From: Flammeovirgaceae bacterium
GTDB taxonomy: Bacteria > Bacteroidota > Bacteroidia > Cytophagales > Cyclobacteriaceae
Assembly: GCA_016709845.1 (NCBI GenBank)
Contig: JADJMA010000028.1
Location: 1-64,000 of the forward strand
Direction: 5' to 3'
Length of the DNA stretch: 64,000 bases
The position numbers and the translations under genes are program-made. Below are positions 61,681 to 64,000 of this stretch, in pieces (positions within the stretch are counted from its first letter, which is position 1; each line of letters opens with the position of its first letter). The notes below the pieces were generated by a model that had not been told where the DNA came from, ran no database searches, and saw nothing but the letters and a program-made list of their open reading frames with translations.

Positions 61681-64000
61681 GAGGATTAATTATTATAGCT
61701 ATTATTTTATCCGGATTTGTGAGTTCCTCAGCACAAGTGACCCTTTATTACAATGGAAATATTTTTACCAGTGATCAATCCCTTCCTGTTGCCACGTATT
61801 TCGTGGTAGAGAATGGATTCATTACAAAAACCGGAAGCAGACTGGATGAATCAGACTTAAAAAAATACGCCAATCAGGTAAATCTTCAATCCAAAACTGT
61901 GATACCCGGAATTATAGATAGTCATCTCCATTTTATTGATGCCGGGCTGAACTTACTGCAAACCAGTTTCTCAAACTCTCATGATAGGCTAAGCCTGATT
62001 GAAAAAATAAAATCAACCAAAAATGAATTGTTGGATGGTATCTACATTGGTCGCGACTTAGGTCATGAAGTATTGAAAGCAATGGAGAAACCGAAAGACT
62101 TATTGGATTCTTTAATGCCGGAAACGCCTGCCATCATTTTTCTCAAAAGCGGTCATGCTGCCATTGTTAATAGTGTAGCGTTGAAAAAACTTGGGTTCAC
62201 ATCTACTAGTACAATCACCGATGGTACCATACAAAAGGATATTTCAGGAAACCTCACCGGCCTTTTAATGGAAGGCGCGTCCATGGAAGCCAGTCGGCAA
62301 ATTAGTTCTATCTATTCCAGTGAAACCATTGAGCGAGCCATACTGAAAGTTCAGTCAAATGCACTGTGCTACGGCATTACAACCATAGGTGACAACACCT
62401 TTAGCCCTTACTTCTTTAAAATATATCAACAGTTGCAGAAGGAGGATTTATTAAAAATACGTGTGCGGGCAAGAAGTTACGGCCGTATTCCGGAAACGGA
62501 GGGATTGATGAAAAGTGTCGGTAAAAAACACATGGGATTTATTGGCGGTGGTGTGGATGAGACGCGCGTAAAATATCATGCTATGAAATTTTTCGAAGAT
62601 CAATCGCTCTCCCTCAATGGCCATTCGCACGACATGGTTGAACCTGGCGGCAATGTTTTTCTTAGCCCGGATCAGTTAGCGGATATTTTTCAACTCCATC
62701 CTGCCAGTACATTCGCCTTTCATGTTCAAGGAAAAAGAGGATTACAAAATATTCTAGATGCAGTTAAGACAAATGAGAAAAAGGATCACAGCCGCGCCAT
62801 GTATTGGACCATGCCGGATATGCTTCGGGCGAACAAATAAAAGAAGCTGCCGATTTAGGCTTAGGGTTAACGATTATTGCAAGTCAGCTATTCGACTACG
62901 AAAACCTGTCTTCATTTTATAAAACCCATGCTCCTGCCGATCAGCCTTTTGACGAGCATGAATTATTGGATACACGAATGAAGTATGAGATGGCTAAAGG
63001 TGCGTTGACCAGTGATTATCCATACGGCATGGACACTGTATTTATCGAGTTACCTGAAATTGATGGACTCAATCCATTTCCCCTCATGGCCGTTAATGTT
63101 AGCTGGAAGGTATCCGGATGGAACTTTAATTCATGGCGTTGGTGATAAAACTCTTACTGTCACTGATGCCGTTCAGGCCTATACCACAAATGGTGCTTAC
63201 GTGCTAATGGAGGAGACCCAGTTAGGCAAAATTGCACCGGGCTTCCATGCAGATTTTGTTGTGATGGAGAATGACATTCTTTCTACCGATCCGATTGAGC
63301 TCTATCAGGCAAGGGTGGAACAAACCTTTGTCAGTGGTGCTTTAGTATTTGATTCCAGCCACACAACGAATTCAGTGCGTGCAGGTAAGACCATTCCTGT
63401 AAGCCCCAGCGACTATGCAATTTCACCAGTTATCGGATATGATCCGGCACTCGGAATGATTCTTGGTGGCGCCTATTTTAATTTTCCATTAAAAACTCCC
63501 GGTCAATATTTTGATTTCCAAATTCAGGCCATCACCAGCGGAAAAATAAATTTACAATCCAACTACTCATATTTTAATTTGTTTAAAAATATGAATCTTA
63601 ATTTTTCTGGTTCTTATTCGAATTTCTTTCAATACTATTTTGGGGAAGGAGATGAAACCAATGCTGATACCTATGTAAAATTGTTCTCAAATAATTATAG
63701 AGTAAAGCCTGAAATAGCTATTCAGTTAAAAAAGAAATTCCAGCTCATTGCCTTTGGAGATGCTCGCGGCAGAAGAGAAATTAAAGTAACTGACCAAAAT
63801 GATGTGGAAATAAATACGAGTTTTTTCCCCAATGAAAACTCACTGGCCTTCGGTCTCACCAGTAAGTATGACACACGCGACAATACCTTCAGCACCAAAA
63901 AGGGTACGTTAATGCAAGCCACGCTTCAATACATACCCGAAGCACTGAATGTTAAAGGGCTTGGAGATGTAGGGCAAGTACAGGCAGAGATCAGGCATTT
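61677..64000 (+). CDS. Amidohydrolase fused to Omp85-type beta-barrel (partial)
   Basis: At least 770 residues, running off the window. Signal peptide MRGLIIIAIILSGFVSSSAQ. Amidohydro_3-type domain (about residues 20-550): GIIDSHLHFIDAGLN (HxH), FLKSGHAAIVNSVALKKLG, FHVQGKRGLQNILDA (metal His), then after shifts near 62815 and 63105 DHAGYASGEQIKEAADLGLG, TSDYPYGMD (catalytic Asp) and the usual end GKIAPGFHADFVVMENDILS. Without any stop the frame continues through a 20-residue linker into an outer-membrane barrel: ISPVIGYDPALGMILGGAYF, then alternating strands and NSLAFGLTSKYDTRDNTFST, GTLMQATLQYIPEA, as in Bac_surface_Ag/Omp85 proteins. The frame is open from about 63109 to 64000. The enzyme would sit tethered to an outer-membrane barrel. 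Confidence 0.8.

Noticed and set aside
1..64000. CRISPR arrays, prophage, transposases, toxin-antitoxin or restriction systems
   Set aside because: No regularly spaced repeats and no matching protein motifs were found on either strand.

Overview
The window looks like a chromosomal segment of a Bacteroidota bacterium, probably of the Cytophagales type. The AT-rich coding style fits, and so do the gene families: TPR-linked and LytS-type sensor kinases with NarL or LytTR regulators, a GIN-like secreted protein under a PadR/HAAS pair, ZU5-TIG lipoproteins, a GT-GT-GH130 cluster, MlaEFD, and a TAnnTTTG promoter element ahead of a candidate small RNA. I see no rRNA, tRNA, CRISPR array, transposase or phage gene.

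A technical point governs the reading. Most genes longer than about 600 bp are interrupted by one or more single-base frame changes, often at short homopolymers such as TTTTCCC or AAAAAA. Paired compensating shifts inside otherwise conserved domains are also seen. I read these as base-calling or consensus indels in the assembly, not as mass pseudogenisation. Each such gene is therefore annotated once, over its whole extent, with the break points given.

Layout: 0-4 kb holds a small hypothetical gene, a large imperfect inverted repeat and a secreted TPR protein. 4-6.6 kb is a PadR-controlled operon (PadR, HAAS membrane protein, GIN-like secreted protein, CPBP protease) with two matching ATACAT-N9-ATGTAT operators. 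6.8-10.8 kb holds a ZU5-TIG lipoprotein and a TPR kinase/NarL regulator pair, with copies of a 16-bp palindrome between the genes. 10.9-17.2 kb is a MacA/MacB-type exporter, a CBM9-like secreted protein, a 6S-like ncRNA candidate, a leftover macB 3' end and a LytS/LytTR pair. 17.9-20.4 kb is mlaE-mlaF-mlaD. 21-25.7 kb is two glycosyltransferases facing a GH130 enzyme. 25.9-29.8 kb holds a small secreted protein and two calcineurin-type phosphoesterases.

30-43 kb is a peptide and amino-acid catabolic region: GabT-like aminotransferase, DmpA-type P1 peptidase, CocE/S15 hydrolase, a TolB-propeller/CehA metallohydrolase, then a tightly overlapping operon in the same gene order as Bacillus subtilis yodT-yodS-yodR-yodQ-yodP, divergent from a YfcC-type transporter. 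Together they suggest breakdown of lysine through acetylated beta-lysine to 4-aminobutyrate, which the nearby GabT could use. 43-47 kb is a duplicated rlmF flanking a zinc alcohol dehydrogenase. 47-51 kb is a NarL two-component pair, a lipoprotein and a cold-shock protein. 51-56.7 kb holds NAD-binding proteins, a CvfB-like S1 protein and a lipoprotein. 57-64 kb is a co-directional run: membrane fusion protein, FtsX permease, ATPase, membrane LytTR regulator, small membrane protein, and an amidohydrolase fused to an Omp85-type barrel that runs off the window end.
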